This document shows, piece by piece, positions 38,187-46,802 of a stretch of 64,000 bases of DNA (position 1 is its first letter; every line of letters begins with the position of its first letter). The stretch comes from Streptosporangium sp. NBC_01755. Its GTDB lineage: Bacteria; Actinomycetota; Actinomycetes; Streptosporangiales; Streptosporangiaceae. Under the pieces are notes generated by a model, which did not search any database, was not told the origin of the DNA, and was given only the letters and a program-made list of their open reading frames with translations. The stretch spans positions 4,154,001 through 4,218,000 of the forward strand of contig NZ_CP109131.1 of assembly GCF_035917995.1 (NCBI RefSeq), in the 5' to 3' direction. A program made the position numbers and the translations under genes.

Positions 38187-40109
38187 TCAGTTCCTCTCAG
38201 CAGGGGGCCGGGCGGCGGCGGTGCTCAGGATCCGGACCGGTCGCTCTTCCATCAGCAGCTGCTTCTCGTATGGGTAGACGAATCTGTGCCCGACCCGGGG
38301 GCCGTCACCGCGCAGCGCCCGGAGTGCCGAGATCGCGATCAGGGCGATCACACCGAACCAGATCAGGTTCATCGGCTTGGCGATCCGCCCGACCATCGTC
38401 CAGAAACCGGCGGTGTCCTGCCAGCCGCCGGTGTTGTTCTGCGTGACGGTCATGGCTCCCCTCGCCCGGCTGGTGTCGAGCGCGCTGCGGCCGGCCCCCC
38501 CCAGAGTGTTGCCGGTGACCTTGGTGTCCTTGACGTCGCCGAGCAGTGAGATCGCGTGCAGCGAGGCGGACTCGACCGTGTTGCCGGAGATGGTGGCCTT
38601 CGCGTCGCGGAGATAGATGGCGGTCAGGGTGTTCCGCACGATGTTGCCGCTGACCCGGGCCGACCGCACCCCGTCGCGGAGTGCGATCCCCTGGCTGAGC
38701 TGGCCGGTGAGACGGTTGCCGGAGACCTGGACCCCGGTGGCGTCCTGGCTCACCACGATGCCCATCTCCCCGCCGATCACCTCGGTGGTCTGTACGGCGA
38801 GTTTGACGCCCCCCTGGATCTCCACGCCGTAGCGGCCGTTGTCCCGCGCTGTGCTGCTGGTCACCGAACTGCCGCCGAAACTGCGCAGTGACTCCCCGGA
38901 TGCAGACGGCCCGCGGGCCAGCGGCAGGCCGCTGATCGTGAAGCCGTTGCCGGTGTTGCGCGATGCCTCCGAACCGGTGATCGTGACGTTCTGGGTACCC
39001 CGGGACAGGACGAACCCGTCACCCCGGCTGTCGGTCACGGTGGTGTTCTCGATGGTGGCGTTGCGCGCGAACCGGTGGAGCAACACCCCGTGAACCAGGC
39101 TCCCGGTGACCGAGACGCCGGTGATCCGGGTCTCGTTGGAGGCCGTGATGAAGATCCCGTACGCGTTGCCGGTGATCTTGGTGTCGGTGATGTCGCCGGT
39201 GACCAGGTTGGCCTCGGGGAACCGGTAGGAGACCCTGCCGAGGCCTGCCCCGTTGGTGATCTCGATCTGGTCGGTGCCGCCCCGGCTCGGCACGAGGAGG
39301 CCGTTGGGCAGGAGCGCCCGCTGCTGGGAGGTGGTCGACTCCGACGGGGGAGCCGCGGTGGGGACGGCGACCTGCTCCGCGCCCTGGGTCGGCCGGTCGC
39401 TGCCGGTCAGCGCCAGCCCGCCGGTCGGGCCGCTCCAGAACCCGAGATGCTCCACCTGCGCGTGGCTCATCTTGAGCTCCCCGCCGATCGTGCGCAGGTA
39501 GGCGCGTCCGTCGGAGACCTTGGTGTCCGCCGTCTTGGCGTGCGTGTCCCAGCTCGTCATCCGGACTGGGTTCTGCGCCGAACCGTTGATCCGGACGCTC
39601 GCGCCGAAGCTCACGATCGAGACGAAGGTGCCGGGCTCGCTGCGCATCCGGATCACCAGCGGGCCGGTCGCGTTCTGGAGCACCAGTTTGGCCCCCGGGC
39701 CGACGAACACGTTGATGCCGAGCAGGTAGGAGCCGTCCGACTGTTTCTGGAAATGCTCCTGGCCCAGGCGTTCCAGATCGGCGACCCGGTACGGATCGCG
39801 GCGCGGCGGTAGGACGAGCGTCCGGCCGTTGGCCGAGCTGGAGATGTGCGGCACGCGGGCCTTCGCGGCGGCGGGGCCGCCCCGCGCCAGCGTCGAGCTC
39901 AGCGTCGCGCGGGTCTGCATGATCCGCAGCTCCTCCTGGTCGACCAGGGTGGACTGCTGCTGCGCCTCCGCCGGGGAGACGTCGTTGACCGCGGGAGGTG
40001 CGGCGGGGCCGTCGAAGTAGGAGAGGTAGGTCCAGGTGCCGGCTGCGGACAGGCCCAGCACCAGGACGAAGAGGAGAACGCGGCTCTTCTTCCGGCGTGC
40101 GTTGCTCAT
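38187..40109 (-). CDS. Beta-helix protein with membrane helix at both ends
   Basis: A 640-residue protein: N-terminal helix (VLLFVLVLGLSAAGTWTYL), then a linker, a long right-handed beta-helix (about residues 120-560; repeated VTITGSEASRNTGNGF- and VSGNRLTGQLSQGIALRDGV-like coils), and a C-terminal helix (MNLIWFGVIALIAISALRAL) with a short basic tail. It is a clear paralogue of the protein encoded upstream. The double anchoring would hold the beta-helix against the outer face of the membrane, next to the synthase exit. The start codon overlaps the stop of the upstream gene. Confidence 0.88.
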   Translation of the reverse strand: MSNARRKKSRVLLFVLVLGLSAAGTWTYLSYFDGPAAPPAVNDVSPAEAQQQSTLVDQEELRIMQTRATLSSTLARGGPAAAKARVPHISSSANGRTLVLPPRRDPYRVADLERLGQEHFQKQSDGSYLLGINVFVGPGAKLVLQNATGPLVIRMRSEPGTFVSIVSFGASVRINGSAQNPVRMTSWDTHAKTADTKVSDGRAYLRTIGGELKMSHAQVEHLGFWSGPTGGLALTGSDRPTQGAEQVAVPTAAPPSESTTSQQRALLPNGLLVPSRGGTDQIEITNGAGLGRVSYRFPEANLVTGDITDTKITGNAYGIFITASNETRITGVSVTGSLVHGVLLHRFARNATIENTTVTDSRGDGFVLSRGTQNVTITGSEASRNTGNGFTISGLPLARGPSASGESLRSFGGSSVTSSTARDNGRYGVEIQGGVKLAVQTTEVIGGEMGIVVSQDATGVQVSGNRLTGQLSQGIALRDGVRSARVSGNIVRNTLTAIYLRDAKATISGNTVESASLHAISLLGDVKDTKVTGNTLGGAGRSALDTSRARGAMTVTQNNTGGWQDTAGFWTMVGRIAKPMNLIWFGVIALIAISALRALRGDGPRVGHRFVYPYEKQLLMEERPVRILSTAAARPPAERN

Positions 40110-42418
40110 GCCCTGCCTCCGGCCACGGGGGCCGAGCCGGCGTGCAGCGGCGGAGAGGACTGCCGGCGCCGCCGCGTGGGAGGCCCGGCGGGTGCCGGTT
40201 GCTCCGGCTGGTTCGGTGCGGCGTGCGGGAGCACCAGGACCTGCTTCTCGACGAGCGCCTGCTGATGCTCGTAGGGGTCGCGGATCCCCTGGCCGTGTTG
40301 CCGCCGTTCGGCGACGCCGCGGGCTCGGAACGCCGATACGACTATCAGCAGGATGACAGCGGCCCAGATCACGTTCATGGGCTTGATGAAGCGCTTGACC
40401 TTGACCCAGAGCGACGAGGTGTCATCCCACTGTTCCTCGTCGTTGTTGTGCGTGTTCAGCCTGTCGTTGGCCCGTGCGACGCTGATCGCGCTCGTCCCCG
40501 CACCGATGAGGGTGTTCCGGGTGATCTCGGAGCCCTCGGCGTCGCCGACCACGGTGATCCCGTGGGCTTTGGGGGCTTTGAGGGCGGGCAAGGTTGTGAT
40601 CTTGTTTCCGACGATCATGCCGTTGGAGTCGCGGAGGTAGATTCCGGTGATGGTTCCGGTGATGGTGTTGCCGGCCACGTGCGCGCCGGTCGCCCCGTCG
40701 CGTAGCGCGATCGCCTGGCGGCGCTGGTCCGTCAGCCTGTTACCGGAGATCTGCACTCCGCCGGCACCCTCGCGTACCACGATGCCCATGTCGCCGCCGA
40801 TGACCTCGTTGGTCTGCACGGCCAGCCGGCTGCCGCCGAGCACCTCGATGCCGTACCTCTTGTTGTTGCGGGCGACGCTGTTGCTGACCGAGCTGTCGCC
40901 GTAGACGGCCAGTGACTCGCCGCTCGCGGACGGGCCGCTCGCGAGCGCCCGGCCGTTGAGCGTGAAGCCGTTACGCCCGTTCCTCTCGGCCAGGGAGTCG
41001 ATGACCTTTACCTTCTCGGTCGCCCGGGACAGCACGAAACCGTCGCCGCCGCTGCCGATCACCTTGGTCGCCTCGATCGTCGCGTTCTTGGCGAACCGGT
41101 GCATGAACACGCCGTGTACCAGGCTGTTGAGGATTCTGTTGTCAATGATCTGCGTCTGGTTCGAGCCGGAGACGAAGATCCCGTAGGCGTCGCCGTTGAT
41201 GACGCTGTTCTTGATCGATCCGGAGACCAGTTCGTCGGCGAGTACGTGTGAGGCGGTGCCGGGGCCGATCGGGATGGTCTCCACGTCGCCGAAGTTGCTT
41301 TCGCCCTGCTCGCCCTTGGTGTTCGCCAGCCGTTCCTGCTTGTCCTGGTGGCGCTGCTCCTTCGTCCGGTGCCGGTAGACGCTGGCCGGCCGCTCGGTGC
41401 CGGTGAGCGCGATTCCCCCGGTACGGCCGCTCCAGAATCCCAGGTGGGAGACGTGGGTGTAGGTCATCTCGAACTCGCCGCCGACCGCCCGGATGTAGGC
41501 GCGGCCATCGGTGGTGATCCGGTCCGGCTTCTGGGTCCGCACATCCCAGCTGGTGATCCGCACCGGCCTCCGGGCACTGCCCTTGATCTCGATGTCGCCG
41601 CCGAAGGCGATGATCGAGCTGAACGAGCCGGGCAGGCTGCCCATCCGCAGCGTCAGCGGACCGCGCAGATGCAGGCGCGCCCCGTCGGCGACGAAGACGT
41701 GCACGCCGAGCAGGTAGGAGCCGTCCTTCAGCCGCTTCAGGTACCGGCCGTTCTCGACGGCCGCCAGGTCCTTGATGGTGTACGGGGTCTCGTTGTTCCG
41801 CGAGGGCAGCACCAGCGTCCTGCCGTGCGCCGAGACGAAGACCTGGGGCTGTTTGCGCTGGGCGGCCGCGACGCCGCCGGCCTGCAGCAGGGCCGTGAGC
41901 GCGGCACGGGTCTGGATGATCCGCTGGTCCTCGACGTCGACCAGGGTCGCCTGCGCCTCGGCCTCGCCCGCCGTGAAGGTGCCGGCCTCCAGGATCGCGT
42001 CGTCCGCCATGATCGCGTCTTCGACCAGGGGCGGGGCCTCTTCCTCGGCCGGATCCGCGGTCGGAGCCGGGCCGGCTGTGCTGGCCGGTCCGTTCGTCGG
42101 GGCCGAGCCGGTCGGGTCCGGATCGGCGGTCGGGTCCGGGTCGGCTACCCGGGTCGGCTTGACGGTCGGGGTCGGGGTGGGTTTCTTCGGAGGGCGGTCG
42201 TCCTCATCGGGAGGTTCCTCCTTGGGGACCTGGTTGTCCTCTTCGAACGGGTTGCCATCCGAGGTGGCGCTGCTCGACGGGGACGGCTTGACCCCGGAGT
42301 TTATCTCGGACTCACCGGGTGGGTTGGGAGACGAGAGGGCGGTGGCGGCGGCCGGCCCGGTCCCCAGCCCGAACGCCAGCACCGCGGCGGTCAGCAGGAC
42401 GGGAACGCTGCGCGACAT
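40106..42418 (-). CDS. Exported beta-helix protein with C-terminal membrane anchor
   Basis: A 770-residue protein. It has a signal peptide (VPVLLTAAVLAFGLGTGPAA), a Pro/Asp/Thr-rich spacer (PDPTADPDPTGSAPTNGPAS), a beta-helix (about 230-690; IIDNRILNSLVHGVFMHRF, IVREGAGGVQISGNRLTDQR), and a C-terminal helix (MNVIWAAVILLIVVSAFRA). It shares the coil order and the C-terminal sequence KPMN-IW with the 640-residue paralogue. The start I use is ATG 42418, one base after the synthase stop. It could be a C5-epimerase, a lyase or a polymer guide; the sequence does not decide. Confidence 0.88.
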   Translation of the reverse strand: MSRSVPVLLTAAVLAFGLGTGPAAATALSSPNPPGESEINSGVKPSPSSSATSDGNPFEEDNQVPKEEPPDEDDRPPKKPTPTPTVKPTRVADPDPTADPDPTGSAPTNGPASTAGPAPTADPAEEEAPPLVEDAIMADDAILEAGTFTAGEAEAQATLVDVEDQRIIQTRAALTALLQAGGVAAAQRKQPQVFVSAHGRTLVLPSRNNETPYTIKDLAAVENGRYLKRLKDGSYLLGVHVFVADGARLHLRGPLTLRMGSLPGSFSSIIAFGGDIEIKGSARRPVRITSWDVRTQKPDRITTDGRAYIRAVGGEFEMTYTHVSHLGFWSGRTGGIALTGTERPASVYRHRTKEQRHQDKQERLANTKGEQGESNFGDVETIPIGPGTASHVLADELVSGSIKNSVINGDAYGIFVSGSNQTQIIDNRILNSLVHGVFMHRFAKNATIEATKVIGSGGDGFVLSRATEKVKVIDSLAERNGRNGFTLNGRALASGPSASGESLAVYGDSSVSNSVARNNKRYGIEVLGGSRLAVQTNEVIGGDMGIVVREGAGGVQISGNRLTDQRRQAIALRDGATGAHVAGNTITGTITGIYLRDSNGMIVGNKITTLPALKAPKAHGITVVGDAEGSEITRNTLIGAGTSAISVARANDRLNTHNNDEEQWDDTSSLWVKVKRFIKPMNVIWAAVILLIVVSAFRARGVAERRQHGQGIRDPYEHQQALVEKQVLVLPHAAPNQPEQPAPAGPPTRRRRQSSPPLHAGSAPVAGGRA

Positions 42419-42419
42419 C

Positions 42420-43682
42420 TCAGGCCATTCCCTTGAGGGTGGCGGCGCTCTGGCCCGCCCCACCCACCTGGTCGGAGGTACGGGTGAGCCAGCCCTGCTT
42501 GTTCATCGTCAGGAACGCGTACAGCTTGATCGGCAGCGCGATCATGATGACCACCAGGCAGAGCAGTGGCAGCAGCAGGATCTCCTTGGGGTGGCGGCGC
42601 AGGTGTGACCAGCCGCGGATGCCCCGGCCCAGGAGCACCCAGCCGACGGCGAGCCCGATGCTCACCGGGGTGAGTTCGAGCCTGCTGAAGAACAGGTAGG
42701 CGAGTGTGACGCCCATGGTCACCGGGGTGAGCAGGATCTGCAGCACGGTCACCTTGGTGACCAGTGGCGTCTTCCACAGCCACCCCTTCCACAGCGCGGT
42801 CAGGTAGCAGCGGTAGGAGTTCCGGCTCCACCGGACGCGCTGCTTGACGAAGGCGCGGAAGGAGTCGGGGAACATCGAGATGGCAAGGGCCGAGGACTGG
42901 TGCACGGTCTTGTATCCGGAGGCGAGGATGAGCCAGGTGAGCCGGCCGTCGTCGCCGGCGATGCACCGGCGGCCGAGGAAGAACTCGTTCTCCAGATGGG
43001 TGACGACCGGGGTGATGGCCGCACGCCGGTAGGCGGCGGTCCGGCCGGACAGGCAGGCCACCCCGCCCCTGCTTCCCATCGCCGGCACGTAGTCGTAGTA
43101 GCGCAGGTTGACCAGCCAGTCCGCGATGCGCCGCCAGACGCTGCTGGTCCGCTGGTACACGTTCTGCTGGGTGCCGACCCCGCCGACCGCCGGGTCTTCG
43201 AAGGGCATCTGCACGGCGGCCAGCAGGCCGGGCTGCCACCAGGTGTCGGAGTCGGCGAAGACCACGATCTCCCCCCTGGCCGCTCGGATGCCCACCCCGA
43301 GTGCGGAGCGTTTGCCCGAATGTTCGTACACCAGGACGCGCAGCCGAGGGTCTGTCACCTCGTGGAGCCTGGCATGGCACTCGGTGTCCCCGACGTCCAC
43401 GACTATGATCACTTCGTTCGGGTCCTGGGAGAGCCAGCTCTCCAGGCAGCGCACCAGGATCTCGGCGTCCTCCCGGTAGGACGGGACGACCACGGAGACC
43501 GTGGTCCGGTAGCCGTTCACGATCGGTTTGGCCAGCCGGGAGAGGATCACCCGGTAGAGCCAGAGGCCCCAGACGAGCAGGCCGGCCAGCCCCAGTGGAA
43601 TCACGTCCCGCCAGGACCCGTTTGCACTGGAACGCACCACCCATTCATAGGCAGAGTCAAACCAATCCGAAATGGGCGCCAC
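42420..43682 (-). CDS. Processive family 2 glycosyltransferase (HasA/NodC-like synthase)
   Basis: A 420-residue inverting, membrane-embedded synthase. One helix precedes the catalytic domain (VIPLGLAGLLVWGLWLYRVI); the GT-A domain shows VVPSYRED, FADSDTWW (DxD), AGDDGRLT (catalytic Asp) and QRVRWSRNSY (QxxRW, the processivity motif); three or more helices follow. This is the layout of hyaluronan, chitin-oligomer and glucuronan-type synthases, which polymerise UDP-sugars and extrude the chain. GTG 43682 has AGGAGG five bases upstream, so the longer frame is not used. It is the first gene of the polysaccharide operon. Confidence 0.92.
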   Translation of the reverse strand: MAPISDWFDSAYEWVVRSSANGSWRDVIPLGLAGLLVWGLWLYRVILSRLAKPIVNGYRTTVSVVVPSYREDAEILVRCLESWLSQDPNEVIIVVDVGDTECHARLHEVTDPRLRVLVYEHSGKRSALGVGIRAARGEIVVFADSDTWWQPGLLAAVQMPFEDPAVGGVGTQQNVYQRTSSVWRRIADWLVNLRYYDYVPAMGSRGGVACLSGRTAAYRRAAITPVVTHLENEFFLGRRCIAGDDGRLTWLILASGYKTVHQSSALAISMFPDSFRAFVKQRVRWSRNSYRCYLTALWKGWLWKTPLVTKVTVLQILLTPVTMGVTLAYLFFSRLELTPVSIGLAVGWVLLGRGIRGWSHLRRHPKEILLLPLLCLVVIMIALPIKLYAFLTMNKQGWLTRTSDQVGGAGQSAATLKGMA

Positions 43683-44251
43683 GGAGCCTCCTGGGCGATT
43701 TGTCCTCGTATGCCTGCGTGACCTCGGGCAGACGACCCCTCGACAGACAGATAAGGACAATACTGGTCCGAATTTCCTAAATCTTTTGGAACGGTGCAAT
43801 CGTTACAAGACTGAAGAAAATTTCACACGGGGCATCTGTGGTTGGTGTGGTGGTGCCGAGGTCCCCCGTCTGGGAAATTCCGCCCTGGCGTCGACGGTGG
43901 TTTGCGCTAAATGCTGATCATTTTCAGCTGTGTTTATTTTTTGCTCGTACTTGCGGGTATTTTTCAGCAACAGTCGGTGGACGGGTGGTTTTCCGCTGGC
44001 ACTTCGCCGATATGGATCATGGATCGCAGAGGTCAACTTACGGCTCCCGGAGGGCCCGTGAGGACAAATCAACTGATTTCGATCTCGGTCGCGGAATGCG
44101 ATCTTGATCGTGGCGACAATCGGTGGGAATGCCGTGGGGGCAGGTTCATGAGGAGCCGTCCCGGCAGGAGGCCGCGCCCCGAGGCGGAGCGGCGTGCGCT
44201 TTCGGTGACATCCATGTCCGGATCACGCACGCGGAAAGCCTGGGCTCAGGC
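43683..44251. other. AT-richer promoter region upstream of polysaccharide operon
   Basis: No gene is seen in about 570 bases. The part from 43750 to 44110 has clearly lower GC than its neighbours. It is a likely control region for the operon, but I could not fix a single promoter. Confidence 0.45.
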
Positions 44252-45263
44252 TCACCGGTCCGGTTGCTCCGCGGTGGCGAGCCGGGCGGCGCGAGTGGTG
44301 AGGTAGTCGCGCTCCGGGGTGCTCGTCGTGCGGCTCGCCGCCGCGCGGTAGTCGTCGACGGCCGCCCGCGGGTCACCGGCCATCTCCAGCAGGTGGGCCC
44401 GGGCGGCGTGGAAGCGGTGGTGTCCCGACAGGCGGTCTTCGAGTTCGCCGAGCATCTCCAGGCCGGTCGCGGGGTCGTGCGCCATGGCGGCGGCGACGGC
44501 GCGGTTGAGCGAGACCATCGGGTTGTCGGACATGCGTTCCAGCAGGCCGTACAGGGCAAGGATCTGCGGCCAGTCGGTCTCCTCGGCCGTCGGCGCCTCG
44601 TCGTGGACCGCGGCTATCGCCGCCTGGAGCCGGTAGGGGCCGACCGCACCCCTGGCCAGGGTGTCGGTGATGAGCGCGATCCCCTCGGCGACCGCCTTGC
44701 CGTCCCACAGGCTCCGATCCTGCTCCGCCAGCGGGACCGGGGCGCCGTCCGCGCCGGTCCGCGCGGGGCGCCGGGCGTCGGTGAGCAGCATCAGCGCGAG
44801 CAGCCCGGCCACCTCGCGGTCGTCGGGGAGCAGGTCGTGAGCCATCCTGGTCAGCCTGATCGCCTCGCGGGACAGCTCCACGCGCTGCAGGTCGGGGTCA
44901 GCGCGGGATGACAGCAGAGGAACAGCGTGGTCAGCGTGTCGTCCCGGTCCCTCGCACGCGCGTCGTCCGCCGGCGGGGCGGTACGCAGCTCGGGGGGCGC
45001 CTGCGCGGCCACCAACTCCTCCCGGCGGCGGGCCTGCTCGTTGCGCACCTGCTCGGTCATCCGGCGGTACGTGACCTGGATGAGCCACCCTCGCGGGTTG
45101 GCGGGTACGCCCTCCGCCGGCCACTGGGCCATGGCGTCGAGCAGCGCCTCCTGGACCGCGTCCTCGGCGGTGGCGAAGTCTCCGAAGCGGCGGGTGAGCA
45201 CGCCGACGACCTGCGGCACCAAGCGGCGCAGCAGGTCGTCGATGGCCGGGCTATCCAGCGGTC
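44252..45263 (-). pseudogene. Decayed ECF42-type sigma factor gene (region 4 deleted)
   Basis: The N-terminal part (DDLLRRLVPQVVGVLTRRFG, then AEDAVQEALLDAMAQWPAEG) and the C-terminal TPR-like part (DLQRVELSREAIRLTRMAHD to the end) match the two ends of ECF42 sigma factors. They lie in different frames. At about 44900 the text jumps from LFLCCHPALTP straight to DLQRVELS, so roughly 90 codons with all of the -35-reading helix-turn-helix are missing. The start is also damaged: GTGACCGCTGGATAG would need a one-base deletion to read into the coding frame. The partner YCII gene upstream is intact. Confidence 0.8.
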
Positions 45264-45669
45264 ACAGCTTCTCGGGCGGGGCGGCCGACATCACCTCGCG
45301 CACCTCGATCGGCATGTTCAACGGCTTGCCGCCGGGGCCGGGCGCGGCGGAGACGTACGCGGCGAGATCGACGGCGCGCTCGGGGCCGTCGCAGTCGATG
45401 ATCCAGTAGCCGATCAGGAATTCCTTCGTCTCGGGGAACGGGCCGTCCGTGACGACGGCGGCGCCGCCCTCGCCGGCCCGGACGATCCTGGCCTGGTCCG
45501 GGGCCGCCAGCCCCTGCGCGTCCACGAACTCCCCGGCCTCGATGAGCTTCCTGTTCGTGTCGTGCATGAACTCGATGTGGGCCTTGACGTCCTCGACAGG
45601 CCAGGTGTGAATCGGCGGGATCTCGTCCTGTGGCTGCCCGCTGAACTGCATCAACATCATGTACTTCAT
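45262..45669 (-). CDS. YCII-related (DGPF) protein, ECF42 partner
   Basis: A 135-residue protein of the YCII/DGPF family (KYMMLMQFSG; TDGPFPETKEFLIGYWIIDC; EVREVM). DGPF genes almost always stand beside ECF42 sigma factors and are needed for their activity in some bacteria, but the reaction is unknown. Here the partner sigma gene, which overlaps its stop codon, is broken, so this copy may have lost its target or serve another sigma factor. Confidence 0.9.
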   Translation of the reverse strand: MKYMMLMQFSGQPQDEIPPIHTWPVEDVKAHIEFMHDTNRKLIEAGEFVDAQGLAAPDQARIVRAGEGGAAVVTDGPFPETKEFLIGYWIIDCDGPERAVDLAAYVSAAPGPGGKPLNMPIEVREVMSAAPPEKL

Positions 45670-45910
45670 GTCTTCGCTCCTCGTGTTCGAGCGCCGTCCT
45701 CGACGCTCTCACCCACAGGTAGAAGCAGACCCATCCGTTCTCGACATTCTGTCGGACATCCGGGAAGAAAAATCTGCCGGAGTCCAAGCGGCAGGCTCCG
45801 GCGAGCCGCTACGGGGTGAATGTCGGGCGCCGCAGACGGGGGTCCCAGGGGCCTGTCCCTTCCGCAGGCTCCGCCCGCCGTGGCGGCCCGGAGGCGGGGA
45901 GCGGGCGGGA

Positions 45911-46159
45911 CTACAGGCCCATCTCGCGGGTCAGCAGCCGGTGTGCCTGCTCGATGTCGGCGGAGGTGTAGCCGGGGATGCTCCGGTCGAGCTGCTGGAG
46001 GAGGTCCATCAGAGCCTGCTTCTGTGCCATGTGCTGGACGGGGATCTGGTCAAGGTCCACGTTGATGAGCCAGTCGAACAGCACCACCGCGTCGGCGGTC
46101 CACAGGCTCAGCGCGGTCATGTCCGAGGCTGCCATTCTCAGGCCGGGCGTTCCGCTCAT
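45911..46159 (-). CDS. Small conserved-looking hypothetical protein
   Basis: An 82-residue acidic helical protein (TALSLWTADAVVLFDWLINV, then ALMDLLQQLDRSIPGYTSAD). It resembles small unnamed actinobacterial proteins found with SMI1/immunity-type genes, but I cannot name a family. No partner in the neighbourhood explains it. An ATG at 46159 is used. Confidence 0.55.
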   Translation of the reverse strand: MSGTPGLRMAASDMTALSLWTADAVVLFDWLINVDLDQIPVQHMAQKQALMDLLQQLDRSIPGYTSADIEQAHRLLTREMGL

Positions 46160-46434
46160 GCGAGCAACCTACCCCCATGCATATATGCGAAATAACCTGC
46201 TTTGTCGTCTTAAGGTGCCGGGCTTACGGCGGGGCCGGGGCTACTGCCGAGTAATGATCGAAAACATTCGAAAATCAATAGAAAATGATATCGCATACCC
46301 TTCTGGCCGTCGGCTTCATGTTTAGGTGGTGAATGTCCGGATTCGAGCTTCGGCTGAGCGGCCAGGAGTTCCGGCCGCTCCAAGAACCCCGCCTGAGCGG
46401 TAGGGGGCTTCCAGGGGCGGTTCCGAAGACCTCC

Positions 46435-46746
46435 TCACCCGCTGAGCGCGGCCCACAGGGTTTCGAACTCCTCGGAGGTCAGGGAGTTCAGGCCGAAGTC
46501 GCCGGGGTAGATCGGGCCCTCGGCCAGGAAGCCGTGCTCGTCCTCGATGTGGCTCCACGAGTACGTGCGGGCCAGGCCGTCCGAGCCCAGCTCGGCGTGT
46601 CGCACGGGCCAGTACTCCCCGCCGCTGTCGATGACGGTCTCGAACAGCCACACGTGGCCGTCGCCGTCCACCCCGTGCCAGTACAGGTGTGGCCGGTCGC
46701 TCTCGTCGAGCGCCCGGATCGTTTCCTTGCGACGGCTTTGCAGCAT
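46435..46746 (-). CDS. Hypothetical protein
   Basis: A 103-residue acidic soluble protein rich in Trp and His (HLYWHGVDGDGHVWLFETVI, then YSWSHIEDEHGFLAEGPIYP). I do not recognise it. It diverges from the large regulator gene that starts 57 bases away. Confidence 0.55.
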   Translation of the reverse strand: MLQSRRKETIRALDESDRPHLYWHGVDGDGHVWLFETVIDSGGEYWPVRHAELGSDGLARTYSWSHIEDEHGFLAEGPIYPGDFGLNSLTSEEFETLWAALSG

Positions 46747-46802
46747 TCTGCTCCCTAATATTCACCAAAGGCAGTCCAAGGGCGCTTATCCTGCCCTTTG
46801 CT

